Source of the DNA: Zoroaster sp. YZ-2022
Taxonomy: Eukaryota; Echinodermata; Asteroidea; Forcipulatida; Zoroasteridae
Direction: 5' to 3'
DNA: 64,000 bases
Assembly: GCA_029582265.1 (NCBI GenBank)
Contig: CM055819.1
Coordinates: forward strand, 24,876,715 to 24,940,714
Of the stretch, positions 13,701-23,374 are shown piece after piece. How positions within the stretch are numbered: the first letter of the stretch is position 1; every line of letters starts with the position of its first letter. The notes beneath the pieces are model-generated. The model was given only the letters and a program-made list of their open reading frames with translations, did not search any database and was not told the origin of the DNA. The position numbers and the translations under genes are program-made.

Positions 13701-16700
13701 TTTATCTTAGAAATGTTGTAAATAAAAAATAATTTGCAGCTTATTTAAAAAAAATAACAGAACCTCTGGCAGAATTAATTATTTCTCATGTTTCCGTGTA
13801 ATGGACTTCCAAAGTTCACAAAACGTGCATGACTGCATTATTACATTATCAATTTATCATATCCTAACACAGGAATGAAATGAACCAAAAATGAATGTTT
13901 GACATCATCAGAAACCCCATTAAATTCTCTTTTTAAGTTGATATCCATATCTCAAAATGTGAAATTTGGGGGACATTCCTCATTTCGATGAAGCGGGTCA
14001 CATATATGCTTTCAGAGCTGAAACCTTTTTCTTTCCTTTGCCATTAAGGTACAAGGTCTGGATACATGTATGTAACAATGTACTGCATTTTCTGTATCAT
14101 ACAGCATCATTCTGATCTTTGTCACATTCATAAGCTATACATGTACATCATGTGCCTCTCAATGTCAAATTTGTTAGTAAATAATGATTATGGTCTTCAG
14201 TTTGATGGTCTATTTCATGATCTATAGATCATGAATGGCGATACATGTATTTGGAATCAAGGATAGAGGTCAAACAGAATTTGGGTGAATAGCACTCAAA
14301 TAGGAGGAGGGGGCAAGGGGGGAACTTGGCCTTAATTTAGAAAAGGTCCTAATTTTGCCCTCCCCCTCCCTCCACTTTTGAACCAAATTGTTACAGTGGC
14401 CTTGAGTATTTTAGCCCAAAATTACCTTAAATGTTCACAGATTTCCCTAACATTATACCCAAATGGCTTGAAATTTCTCAAAAATGTTCAGAATTAATGT
14501 TTCAAACCCAATGTATATTTTTATTTTATTTTATTTTATTTAAAAAAAAAAAATTCTTCAATTTAGGCAACTAGAATGACGGCGCTCTACAGATGCCTGA
14601 TGATTGATTGATATTGCTCAGTTTGAGGTAGGGTGGTCCTGGGGGACGTTTAGCACAGGTCGGTCATTGAAATTTACCAAAATTGTCAGGTACTCAAATC
14701 CTTGAGAACGGGGATTCTTATTCCACGCCCTATGATTCTTGATGGGATTACCAATGCAATAATCCATCCAATCATTTTAACAGTCTTTTTTTTTAATAAT
14801 GAAATATTTTTGCATAGTTTTTCAACCGTTCATAATAAGAAACATGACCAAGATACGAATACTTTATAATTCTCCATATTTTATTATGTTTAAAAAAATA
14901 TGCATTAGATTGCATCACAGAGCATCTATAACACTAGCCGTTGAGGATTCATACTGTGTTCTACTGCTCTCACCTGATTCTATTCCCCAATGTTCACGAT
15001 GGATTTTAGCGAAATGTTTGTCCCACGTATGTTCATGTAACACGTATCCAGTATTTATTTTGGAGAAAAAGTTTGTGGTTAAGATCAAGCTGGTTTCAAT
15101 ATCATTCCGCCACCGTTACGTGCATCCTATAAGCCGGACCCCCGATGATAAAATATATTATGCTTATAACTGCACAATGATATCCAATATCCATCTAGGT
15201 GCCGGCAGTGGCAAGCATGTTTACTGCATGCTAAGGTGCACATCCGCTACAAAATAGTGCAGTTCTGTCGAGACAGAGCTGCTTCAAAAATTGTTTATGG
15301 AAAAAGATATTTTAATAAAATGTGTATATTCACACTTGAAAAGCCACATAAAATTATTACTATTTCTTGGTTCTATTTTCGTATCACTATTACTAAAATA
15401 ACAATGAAGTAGGCTATAACTCTGCGCACACCACACGCACAGCACACATAATTAATTTGGCAGTTGCAGCGGGTCTGCGATGTATTTCATAAGATCGTGT
15501 CTTATACTCGGTCGTTTTTCATTATGAAAGGTTTGAAATGTAATAGTTTTTGTCAGTACTTTCAATATTCACATGGTAGGGATGTAATTCAACAGCTTCT
15601 TGTGGTTTCCCCCTCTAAAAACCCTCAGATAGCTAAGCCCACAGAGGATTAACTCACTATCTGAAAAGTTTATTGACATGGTAATTACAATGTTACAATG
15701 TAATTACAAAATTACAAAAGGATGTGGTTTTACCAAGTGAAACAAGAAGCAACTTGGAAACTGCTGGATGAGAGAAATCCGTCATATAAGGGGAGACATC
15801 GAATTCTAACCTGCGGTTAAGCCTTGCGGGCACTCGCGGTAACTCAAGTTACGCGTCTGCTGGAAAGTAAGGAGCTCATTATCTACGGGTCACTGCACAT
15901 TGTGGGGTTTCGTCATGAGCATATTCATAGCTCTAGCTGGAGCCAGCAAATCCAGCCGGCAGGACAAAGGACCAATTTATTGGGCTGTAATCCCCTACTT
16001 ATCTGCAGTAAGTTGACAAAAGGTTGACTAGGGCCTTTGTGTTTGGATTTTGGGGAGAGTTGTGGCTTTGATACAAGTGTGAAAACGGACATGACCACTC
16101 TAAAAATATATGTATATTTTGTACAATGTACATGTACTGATAAGTATAACCGTTCAGTATGTCATTGAAAACAATTATCTAATTATTGATAGTTTCTTTT
16201 TTTTTCAGATTAGATTTGTCATGTCACCACCCCTGGAGTCTCTTTAATAATTTCGACAATTTACGCAATTATATTTGGAAAGCAGCTTCTGGAAAATGTC
16301 TTTTTCATCGGAATGTTGCTATTTCACTTGAGGAAAAGATAAAAAATGAGTAAAATAATCATGATCAGCATGGTTTCACAGTAAAACATTTTTTTTAGAT
16401 AAAGTGATGACAAATGCTGTAAAAATTTCTCAAAATAGTTTTGAAAAAAGCATAGTTTTACAGTAAATATATACCGAAATCATATAATGGAGGTCCCGCC
16501 AGAAATTTCTGGCACATCTTTATTGCTAATCAACTGTGTTCAAATTCCCCTGAAGACGATCACAGTATACTGATCGAAAAGTCGAACTATCACACCACCA
16601 GTTTTTCTCAGAAACGGCACTTAATTCAGAGATAGTTCAAACCTTACTCTTAAAATCGTACTCAAACATGAATTAAAGGTCCCTCTGCAATGGCAGAATA

Positions 16701-19700
16701 CTGCAAATATTACTGCATTCAAATGTGATAGCTCGATATGGCTGTATCACATTTTCATTAAAGCAATCGTTGAGTTTAAAAGACAAACAATTTGCCATCA
16801 CCTCACTGAGCAAAATACAAAAATGGTATTATTCAAAAATTAAGGAAGTGTTTAAGTTATCAATATATTGAAACAATGGTTTGTATGCCAACTGAATTTG
16901 CAAAACATTCAATAATACTTTTATCCTCGAATCTGGATAATTTGAGTTACCATGCAATTGGTTCTATGGTCAGAAGCATGGATATTTGGTATAATATGTA
17001 TCTACATAAAACTGTATTTTATAGGCCGTCTAATATTTTAGCCATTGCTCTATTATACATCTCTATCTGATAGAGATAGCATCCATTTCATACAGCGATG
17101 AGACACTCTTCATTTTGCAAGGCCAACCTCAGAAAGAAACTGGTTTTTAATTTCCTGTATTACTACGTTCGCTACGTTTAGTATTATCTAAACTAACAGA
17201 GGTAGGCTACTTGGCGGAGCGATGACATAGAATTTGCTAGTTTTGATAAGCCAACCTGAAAGGAAAAACAATTTTTACTTTCCTGCGTGAATTTTTGGAG
17301 GCAGTTTGTGCATTGTCACGTCGAGCAACATGTACAACAAAGCCGTCGCAAGCGTAACGGATTGTTGCTACAAGTAACTATTATAATTACTAAAAGCCGT
17401 TAAAACTGTTTTACCGAACGAATAGAAATGCAAGATAACTGCCACATATTTAGTACATATTTAACTGAACGAGGTTATCTACATATCTATGATACTCATT
17501 TGAACAACTGATCGAGGGTCTGTTTGTTTCACACATATCCGGATCACGATTACCAGACTGTCCGTACGATTGAAACAGTTTACTGATCTGGATCCTGTAT
17601 TTGTTGATCCTGCTCGCGCAGTGGATACGTGCTAGATCCAAGATGGCGCAAACGAAAATAACTAGACGAAAATTATTACAGAATTCATTAAATCGTGATG
17701 ATTAATATTAAAAACTTAAACACTTAATTTTTGAATAATACCATTTTTGTATTTTGCTCAGTGAGGTGATGGCAAATTGTTTGTCTTTTAACTCAACGAT
17801 TGCTTTAATGAAAATGTAATACAGCCATATCGAGCTATCACATTTGAATGTAGTAATATTTGCAGTATTCTGCCATTGCAGAGGGACCTTTAATTCATGT
17901 TTGAGTACGATTTTAAGAGTAAGGTTTGAACTATCTCTCAATTAAGTGCCGTTTCTGAGAAAAACTGGTGGTGTGATAGTTAGAATTTTCGATCAGTATA
18001 CTGTGATCGTCTTCAGGGGAATTTGAATACAGTTGATTAGCAATAAATATGTGCCAGAAATTTCTGGCGGGACCTCCATTATATCATTTCAGTACATATT
18101 TACTATAAAAGTATGCTTTTTTCAAAACTATTTTGAGAAATTTTACAGCATTTGTCATCACTTTATCTTAATAAAAAAAAATTACTGTGAAACCATGCTG
18201 ATCATGATTATTTTACTCATTTTTTATCTTTTCCTCAAGTGAAATAGCAACGTTCCGATGAAAAAGACATTTTCCAGAAGCTGCTTTCCAAATATAATTG
18301 CGTAAATTGTCGAAATTATTAAAGAGACTCCAGGGGTGGTGACATGACAAATCTAATCTGAAAAAAAAAAACTATCAATAATTAGATAATTGTTTTCAAT
18401 GACATACTGAACGGTTATACTTATCAGTACATGTACATTGTACAAAATATACATGTATATTTTTAGAGTGGTCATGTCCGTTTTCACACTTGTATCAAAG
18501 CCACAACTCTCCCCAAAATCCAAACACAAAGGCCCTAGTCAACCTTTTGTCAACTTAGCTAGAGCTATGAATATGCTCATGACGAAATCCCTCAATGTGC
18601 AGTGACCCATAGATAATGAGCTCCTTACTTTCCAGCAGACGTGTAACTTGAGTTACCGCGAGTGCCCGCAAGGCTTAACCGCAGGTTAGAATTCGATGTC
18701 TCCCCTAACGATCACCATTCACACTTCCCCATACGTTATTTTGTAGATGCATTTGGCGGATACAGTAACTGTCCCCAAAGCAAATACTATGCACTGCCTC
18801 ACTTTGGAATTTCTTACCTGTATCCTGCTTCCCAGCTACCTATAATCTGTCCCAGTTCAAATGAAATATCAATATTTTATTATTTGTCTACTTTGTGAAT
18901 TCTTTATGAATTCTTCTTTTTCTTAGCTCCCTTTTTCTCCCCTCTTTGTATAGTCCTCGCCTTATTTAGGGCTTTGTGATGGGCGACCATCATAAAAAAG
19001 TTCATATTTTAACTATCTACGTCGTTGCGTGTTTAAACTGAAACAAAGAATCATGGCTAACTGTTGTTCAGTTTAGTTGCTACAATGATGGACAATATTT
19101 GGGGGAAGTGTGGTTAGTTTTGCAGTATTCTGATCATTAGCTAGAGCAGTATGCATTACACAAATCAGCTTGTGCACACTATGGTATTTGCAAAGAAATC
19201 TATGGGGTCCAAACAACATGTTTGATCACCATAATCACCATGATGTCTATACAAAATGGTCGTTCGTGTTTTGTGAATCATGCCTGCAAAGTTGGGAGTC
19301 AGGAGTCATATTCACCATAGCCAAATGTTTGATCTAACTAGGACTATTTTCGTCTTAATTAGTGGGATGGTGCAGTGTGTAGTGTTTTATAGCCAGTGCC
19401 ACGTTGTACATGTACGTCAATGAATATTCAGATGTCTGTACATGATTCTCTTGGTACCTGGTTCCAAAAATACCTGTAAATTTTCAGCCCCAACAAAGAA
19501 CATTTCACCAATGTTGCAAACTGCCTTTAAATTCAAATAACTGCATATGTTTTTAACAACCAGTGTCATTTTATTTTTGACGAAAATAGCCTTTTGTATT
19601 CCCTGATCCTAGCGAGCCAATGAAATGGGCGCAGCCCTAGCTGAATCCATTCTACAGCATCGTACTCAACAGCAACTGAGCATGCTGAAACAGTCCTGGT

Positions 19701-22414
19701 CAACTCAGCCGCAACACCAAAATTCTCTGTTTAGCAGCACTATGAAATTGGCCCCTGTTCTGTAAAGTTGCAATTTTCTGTGTATAGAAAGCTTTAATAG
19801 AACCTCTGAAAACCCTATCTTTTTTTTTTTGGACAATTAGTTTCCAGAACCATCCAGTGGTAGTTCACAGCTTGTGCGCCCCCAGCTTCAATCTGGCAAG
19901 CTGCAAGAGCCCTGCAACAGGCAGCCCCTTGTCTTTAGCCTGGACCAGAGCGTCGGCGATCTGTCCTTGGCTGATTAGGACGTACCTGATGACTTCTTTG
20001 AGGTCACCTTGTCTGATGTCAGGAAAATGATGGCTGACCAACAGATACAATCGTGAGAAGAACAATATATTTTTTATACTGTGAGAATTGATTAGTGAGT
20101 ACTTAAATATGTGAATGGTGTTTCAATACATTGCAGACTATATTTTCTTAAAACAAGTGACTAAATTAATCATTTAATAAGCTGATTAATGGATATTATC
20201 ATCAGAAATGAACCGTACATCATGGGTTAGGGGCTGAGGTAGGGACCAAATTACAGGGCTGCTAATTTAGCTAAGCATTAAAAAACAGATTATCAGCCGA
20301 AGTACTCACATTTTGTGTGAAAGTTTGGCTGGTAACCAACAAAATCTTCTTGGCAATTTGTTGTTGTTGTATGGAACTAGACCATGTTCAAGCAAGTTTG
20401 TACCTGAATAAAATGAGATAGCGGTTGAACTGGATTTATGATGAAAAGGTCAACACTCACCAGAAATCAATGAATGAACACATCACTTCCGTTTTGATGT
20501 CTTTTGGAAGACATAATAGTCCTATGAAACCATCATCCCAGAGGCTGATCACATAGAGCTGCTAAGCAGAGAATTTTGCGCAGCAAATATTTTGGCTAAG
20601 CATTTTAAAACAGACTACCAGCTAAAGTGCAAATGTTTTTGGGGCAAATTTGGCTGGTAACCAAGACAATCTGCTAAGCAAATATTTCTGGTAAGCAAAT
20701 TTATCTGCTTAGCAACGCTATGAAATTAGACCTTGTTTCACAATATCCATTTGAATGAGTGATAATCACTTTTAGGTTTGTGCTTCCTTTCCTTTTCATA
20801 TCAGGGCTAGCGAGGAGGAGAATCACCTTCAGACCCGTGCCATGCGGGAGGCCAAGTCCCTCAAGAAGGCAGAGAAGTACACCAAGGTGGCCGTCCGCGT
20901 CCACTTCCCAGACCGTTACGTCCTCCAGGGGTTCTTCCGACCCCTGGAGACCATCTCGGCGTTGAGGGAGTACATCCAGTCCCACCTGCAAGACCCCAAG
21001 GTCAGTTTCTACCTGTACACGACCCCGCCCAGGTGCATCCTGATGGACGACGCCCAGTCCCTGTTCCATGCGAAGCTCTTCCCGGCTGCCGTGGTCCACT
21101 TTGGGTCGGAGACACCTTGCGAGCATTACCTACTGTCAGACCTCATCAGTGAGCCCGTTTCTTTTGCAAAAGCTGAAGTGGAGGCTGCAACGGCCGTTCG
21201 TTCTAATATTATTGGAAGCAGTGCAGCTGAGGCCCAGCCGTCATGTGGTCAAAGCACTGGTCAGAGTTTTTCTAGTGAGTGTTATTGAATATTACTAAAG
21301 TTTTCAAATATAAAATTATGAAACCAACTCTTCCCTCGTTTTCCTTTAACAGTTTATCAGATCAGATTAATTGAGCCACACAGATAAAATCTGTGAGGGC
21401 CCTCAGAAATTGTTAATTTGGAAGAAGATTCTAGGTATTTTGCCATAACTGACCCCCCCAAAAATGAAACGAAATGAAACGAAACGAAATAAAACATGAA
21501 ACGAAATAAAACATGAAACGAAACGAAACATGAAACGAATCATGAAACGAATCAAGAAACGAATCATGAAACGAAACATGAACCGAAACATGAACCGAAA
21601 CATGAACCGAAACATGAACAAAACATGAACAAAACATGCACAAAACATGCACAAAACATGCACAAAACATGCACAAAACATGCACAAAACACAAAACATG
21701 AAAAAAATAAAAACAAAACATGCACAAAACATGCACAAAACATGAAAAAACAAAACATGAAAAAAAACATGGAAAAAAAAACATGGAAAAAAAAAAAATA
21801 CATGGAAAAACATGAACAAAATATTAACAAAATATTAACAAAACATGGAAAAAACAAGACATGAAAAAACATGCAAAAATCAAAACATGAAAAAAAAACC
21901 AAAAAAAACAAAACATGAAAAAACAAAACACAAAACAAAACATGAAGAAAAAAAAAACTTGAAAAAACACACAATGAAAAGAACAAAACAGGAAGGGAAA
22001 AAAATGAAGAAAAAAACACAAAACAAAAAACAAAATATGAAAAAACAAAACATGAAAAAAATCAATAATAAGAAATAAATCTTGAACTAGGACACTGATT
22101 CCATGACCTGTTGACAGTGTGCTCTGGACATGACAATATTGTCCCTTTAACTGAATTTGAAAACAAGAAACGTGCTCTGTGCTTGTGTTTTTAAGGAATC
22201 TGTTATTACATTGTCCATGCTCTGTTGTCCATCAATGTGTTATTTTGTATCTGTGTTGTTGCGTTATGATCAACAGGTAGTGGTACTACATGTACGTCAT
22301 CAAGAGCTGTTGTCTCAGACACAGCCAAGAAAGAACCCCTGGGGCCCAGTAAGAGACAAGCCAGTGGGGAGACAGCACAGAACTCTGAGAAGATACCTAA
22401 GTGGTTCAAGATGG
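1566..22414 (+). CDS. ASPSCR1: ASPSCR1/TUG-like UBX-domain protein, multi-exon gene (partial at the N terminus)
   Basis: Seven exons are visible: 1566-1783, 2441-2528, 3030-3103, 3642-4161, 19842-20052, 20805-21274 and 22277-22414. Splice phases agree wherever neighbouring exons can be joined. Residues match the TUG/ASPSCR1 family in order: the N-terminal ubiquitin-like region (RYANLPNNCKLEL), the stretch LGLTGGKAIIR, a Ser/Thr/Pro-rich linker, the DVPDDFFEVT motif, the UBX domain (VRVHFPDRYVLQGFFRP) and the C-terminal IPKWFKM. TUG proteins bind p97/VCP through the UBX region and in mammals tether GLUT4 vesicles; that role is known of the family, not shown here. The first exon of the family is missing, and the very last residues may lie in a further exon. 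An in-frame TAG at 19976-19978 interrupts the fifth visible exon. The 15.7-kb intron between exons four and five holds several transposons. Confidence 0.82.
1784..2440. other. Intron with TG-rich low-complexity DNA
   Basis: The first 300 bases are strongly G/T-rich (repeated gggtttgg, ggttttgg words) and contain no coding match. A run of ten C follows near 2250. The end of the intron has an ordinary pyrimidine tract and AG. Confidence 0.6.
2441..2528 (+). CDS. ASPSCR1: ASPSCR1 exon: end of the ubiquitin-like region
   Basis: The exon starts after aacag and ends before gtatga. It completes the split codon left by the previous exon and reads VYAGKLTTSSQSDNAEKT, then HPFCIYMRQE, matching the family's PVCVYTRDEV region. 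Confidence 0.8.
3030..3103 (+). CDS. ASPSCR1: ASPSCR1 exon: LGLTGG motif
   Basis: The exon is 74 bases long, flanked by ttctttcag and gtaata. It reads VVGEAWLRDTTLRSLGLTGG followed by KAIIR, a close match to the conserved TUG segment ending in LGLTGGSATIR. It leaves two bases of a split Arg codon that the next exon completes. Confidence 0.85.
3268..3630 (+). repeat. Old copy of a tRNA-derived SINE
   Basis: The segment holds a B-box-like stretch (gggttcaaatcctgcc), then the body gagcaagatacttgatcatt with attgcttctctccaccca, and ends in att-rich DNA after an agccctatata word. The same order occurs at 49621-49972, where the tRNA head is much better preserved. This copy sits in an ASPSCR1 intron and is diverged. 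Confidence 0.7.
3642..4161 (+). CDS. ASPSCR1: ASPSCR1 exon: Ser/Thr/Pro-rich linker
   Basis: The acceptor is cctctccag and the donor is cag then gtattt. The exon opens with LIHRAVDLPAPPNTPS, which continues the ubiquitin-like region. About 120 residues rich in Ser, Thr, Lys and Gln follow, with low complexity, ending LSPEMEQ. The family has a poorly conserved linker at this place. Confidence 0.8.
4162..7055. other. Large-intron DNA without a recognised gene
   Basis: This is the start of the 15.7-kb ASPSCR1 intron. It contains C-rich runs near 4715 and several chance ORFs. An Arg/Pro-rich ORF at 5599-5787 resembles the basic start of some retroelement gag proteins and could belong with the reverse transcriptase relic that follows. 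I cannot support that link beyond proximity. Confidence 0.4.
7056..7802 (+). pseudogene. Decayed DIRS-type reverse transcriptase / RNase H fragment
   Basis: Three reading-frame pieces follow one another. The first carries PLAEEKTTGPCKVITYLGLE, the end of a reverse transcriptase palm/thumb as in DIRS-like (tyrosine recombinase) retroelements. The second (about 7273-7435) reads LSLKEVQSLVDSLNFVCRAI and then SSRAFTRRLI, the typical connection segment. The third carries FVTDAAASIGFGGYFNGKWF, the RNase H start with its first catalytic Asp. Frame changes and stops (for example TAG near 7436) separate them, so it is dead. No YR recombinase or split repeats were found. Confidence 0.7.
7803..8324. other. 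Probable continuation of the retroelement relic, not assignable
   Basis: An ORF at 7878-8078 lies directly after the RNase H fragment, but I recognise no domain in it. The remainder is A/T-rich DNA with no gene. Confidence 0.3.
8325..8850. repeat. Tandem repeat with 45-bp unit, about 11 copies
   Basis: The unit alternates ggcaagcgtgccaagtttt and caagcatgccccattttt words with a period of about 45 bases (43-47 because of small indels). The core gcaagcgtgccaag occurs about eleven times. Because 45 is a multiple of three, several frames on both strands remain open through the array; the resulting ORFs have no other support as genes. Confidence 0.9.
8851..9640. other. Intron DNA, nothing recognised
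   Basis: A/T-rich sequence without a coding match, clear repeat or RNA gene. Confidence 0.5.
9641..10100. repeat. Direct duplication of about 245 bp
   Basis: The block starting ccagtaatggagcttgattc at 9641 is repeated from about 9885 (ccagtaatggagctttttgg). Shared inner words include gatgactatgccagtaa, caactggtgat and caatcaaaat. The copies are diverged by substitutions and short indels. Confidence 0.7.
10426..10545. repeat. Half copy of a hairpin MITE
   Basis: The words ttgcatggtgaagagga, ggtgacaccatgtga and gagtagtaattagttctgaa recur in the near-perfect palindrome at 55818-55987. Here only one arm is seen. Confidence 0.55.
10546..10966. other. Intron DNA, nothing recognised
   Basis: Ordinary A/T-rich intron sequence between a MITE fragment and the LTR element. 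Confidence 0.5.
10973..11270 (+). repeat. 5' LTR
   Basis: It starts TGTAGTAGCC and ends near CACTCTA; the 3' boundary is ambiguous by a base or two because the flanks share A residues. It contains a TATA box, an aataaa word and one difference from the 3' LTR (ggttg against gattg). Confidence 0.88.
11068..11075 (+). promoter_or_regulatory. TATA box of the 5' LTR
   Basis: TATATAAA lies about 95 bases into the LTR and is conserved in the 3' LTR. It is the likely core promoter for the element's transcript. Confidence 0.6.
11274..11289 (+). promoter_or_regulatory. Primer-binding site matching tRNA-Trp
   Basis: The sequence tggtgaccccgacgta, three bases after the LTR, is complementary to the 3' end of tRNA-Trp as known from retroviruses that use that primer. 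Confidence 0.75.
11333..12073 (+). CDS. SGNH/GDSL-hydrolase-like protein of the LTR element
   Basis: The 246-residue ORF is intact and lies between the primer-binding site and gag, in the same frame as gag and 75 bases upstream of it. The candidate SGNH blocks are in order: FVADSRAF (Ser13, block I), IIRGAKI (Gly38, block II), LAAGINDLT (Asn70, block III) and LYDGLHA (Asp210 and His213, block V). The C-terminal DGLHAKSDLKKKW is the strongest match to the family. SGNH domains are known in DIRS-like elements and in some LINE ORF1 proteins; I do not know one placed before gag in a Ty3/gypsy element. Function (esterase or RNA-binding scaffold) is not shown. Confidence 0.65.
   Translation: MSSKVRQLFVADSRAFSFDHYSRPPSCNLNLDFVIIRGAKIDDLILPTLAKLRSYSDSDFIIVKLAAGINDLTVFTESTHSRAKVLQKSDLSLDGLFAKYTNFKQQVLGCRATAIVSFVTIPPASFAKFQASKSLSVPILSEADLTYNQKQLDFLLKQANARIRALNSELQLGVSSRTLSWHTSIRKSSKRKNRSGHYTTLRNDFSHLYDGLHAKSDLKKKWYSELLRSFELDTLSLQQQLNAPHC
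12149..13402 (+). CDS. gag-pro: Gag-protease polyprotein of the LTR element
   Basis: The ORF has 417 residues. The Gag part opens with [20 protein letters not shown] and contains [15 protein letters not shown] and [15 protein letters not shown], hallmarks of invertebrate Ty3/gypsy Gags. A coiled, Arg/Ser-rich segment follows (about residues 205-250), then a Cys/His knuckle beginning at Cys259 ([14 protein letters not shown]). The aspartic protease active site is [12 protein letters not shown], near residues 316-327, with the family's later GADFLDHF. Coding ends soon after the protease, where reverse transcriptase would start, and the last residues run into the polypurine tract and LTR. The frame has no internal stop. 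Confidence 0.9.
   Translation: [417 protein letters not shown]
13384..13397 (+). promoter_or_regulatory. Polypurine tract
   Basis: A purine-rich run (taggggggaggctga region) lies immediately before the 3' LTR, where plus-strand priming takes place in LTR elements. Confidence 0.7.
13398..13695 (+). repeat. 3' LTR
   Basis: Same 298-bp sequence as 10973-11270 with one visible substitution. It is followed by aagtct, matching the bases before the 5' LTR. Confidence 0.88.
13702..15788. other. Intron DNA, no gene recognised
   Basis: Contains tacatgta-rich stretches, a C/T-rich run near 14300-14380, a ttttatttta run near 14520 and an open frame at 14799-15257 with no recognisable domain. Confidence 0.5.
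15789..18706. repeat. Long inverted repeat with arms of about 1 kb and a 0.8-kb loop
   Basis: The sequence from aggggagacatcgaattc at 15789 to about 16872 returns reversed and complemented at about 17699-18706. Matching landmarks include ctgcggttaagccttgcggg, agtaaggagctcattatct, gaagacgatcacagtatact and ccagaaatttctggcgggac or its complement. The arms differ by scattered substitutions and a segment of about 73 bases present only in the left arm (about 15940-16010). The loop (16873-17698) has no recognised protein. No terminal target duplication was seen. It could be a foldback transposon or a local inverted duplication. Confidence 0.88.
18707..19841. other. Intron DNA with short interspersed repeat
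   Basis: No gene. The word cluster tatgaaattggcccctgttc and gtgtatagaaagctt at about 19740-19795 matches the repeat at 1238-1310. Confidence 0.5.
19842..20052 (+). CDS. ASPSCR1: ASPSCR1 exon with an in-frame TAG
   Basis: The exon follows ggacaattag and ends before a gtgaga donor; its phase joins the next exon correctly. It reads CNRQPLVFSLDQSVGDLSLA, then a TAG at 19976-19978, then DVPDDFFEVTLSDVRKMMAD. Both sides resemble the TUG region that precedes the UBX domain. Either the codon is a true nonsense change (or a sequence error), or the ttag serves as an acceptor so that the exon begins after it. Confidence 0.7.
20053..20804. other. Intron with repeated gctaagca-type words
   Basis: The blocks at about 20260-20345 and 20555-20735 share gctaagcatt, aaaacaga, ccag(c)c/taaag and tttggctggtaaccaa. 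They belong to a short interspersed repeat family that also contains cagcaac..tatgaaattgg. Confidence 0.55.
20805..21274 (+). CDS. ASPSCR1: ASPSCR1 exon: UBX domain
   Basis: The acceptor is tatcag and the donor is gtgagt. The exon opens with the ETRAMREA-like helix (ENHLQTRAMREAKSLKKAEK), then gives the UBX domain: TKVAVRVHFPDRYVLQGFF, ETISALREYIQSHL, FYLYTTPPRCILMDD, LFPAAVVHFGSETPCEHYLL. This is the p97-binding module of TUG. Its G+C content is clearly above that of its surroundings. Confidence 0.92.
21464..22080. repeat. Low-complexity array of acatgaaa / acatgcacaaa words
   Basis: About 600 bases of purine-rich, pyrimidine-poor DNA built from catgaaacgaa, catgcacaaaa and catgaaaaaacaaa words. 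Large ORFs on either strand here are artefacts of the repeat (runs of Phe/Cys/Met or Lys/Asn). Confidence 0.92.
22277..22414 (+). CDS. ASPSCR1: ASPSCR1 exon: C-terminal tail
   Basis: The acceptor is atcaacag. The exon reads SSGTTCTSSRAVVSDTAKKE to NSEKIPKWFKM and ends at a gtgagt donor. The PKWxK motif closes TUG proteins. If the donor is not used, the frame stops at 22440-22442. Confidence 0.8.
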
Positions 22415-23374
22415 GTGAGTGTTCATTCAAGAATAAATCCTAAATTGTTAGGTTTTTGGTTTGGCGAATGCCAATTCTAAGACTGGCCCAATGATCTAGT
22501 GTTTCTTATGATTTAATCAGTTATAAACGATGACTTAAAAAAAATTATGCATTAGAAGTTAAAACTCCTACACACCTTTGGTAATATTCAAAACAAGTTG
22601 AGAATTTAATCAATTGCTCTAATATGTGGTGATCATTTTCATAATGTTAGCAAACATTCTTAATTCTCATTTTAAAAGTGTATCAAATCACCTACATTTC
22701 CAAAACCTCCCCAGGTGACCTCTCAGATTTGACTGATTTTTTTTTAAACAAAGCTTTATCCTTCAAGCTCACACATATAAAAAAAAATCAGCTCTTAACT
22801 TCAAGTGGTTTGGAAGTTACAGCTCTTCGAATATTGCAAACACTTTTCGACCAATTTCAAAGGCTTATAACGTTTTATTGGAATAAAGTATAACCTTCAA
22901 GTTAGTACATGGATTATCATACACCTGTTCTCTGCAGAAAAGGCATCAGAAAGTCTCTATTGATACCATATGTTTTTCATATTTATGTATGTGTAATATA
23001 GGCACTGTTTTGTTGTCTTAAGCATGCTAAGCTCTTTTAAAAGTTTGATAGTGTGTTTATTGAAGGACCAAATATGGCACAGCGAAACAAAATCACCAAA
23101 AGTTGCTGATTTTTCAGCTCATGGATGGACCCTATGGCCAGAGTTTTCAAATTCTTATATGTTAAACATACATGTAAACTCGATTTGTAACTTTAGTTCT
23201 CAACTGCTTCATATTAAAATGATTTTTTGAAATATATCTAAATGTATATTGGCATATGGCCTTAATGGAATGTGTGTCTATTTGTCTAGTGTTTTACACA
23301 TACTTAAAATTATAAAACTAAATATTCAGTAAAAACCTACAGTGTACCTGCATGTGATAACAGGGGAAAACAAG
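22415..23374. other. Non-coding DNA between ASPSCR1 and the GPCR cluster
   Basis: Holds one arm of an inverted repeat pair (22680-22980). No coding region recognised. A final short ASPSCR1 exon could lie here but was not identified. Confidence 0.45.
22680..22980 (+). repeat. Repeat present in inverted orientation at 53130-53520
   Basis: Shared words after reverse complementing include caaatcacctaca, ccccaggtgacc, agctttatccttcaa, cacttttcgaccaatttc, ccttcaagttagtac and agaaaaggcatcag. The two copies bracket the GPCR cluster. Confidence 0.75.

Noticed and set aside
14799..15257. 152-codon ORF in the ASPSCR1 intron
   Set aside because: No domain, no splice context and ordinary intron composition; likely chance.
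21403..22078. Large ORFs on both strands with Phe/Cys/Met or Lys/Asn/His runs
   Set aside because: They arise from a low-complexity array of acatgaaa/acatgcac words and have no domain.
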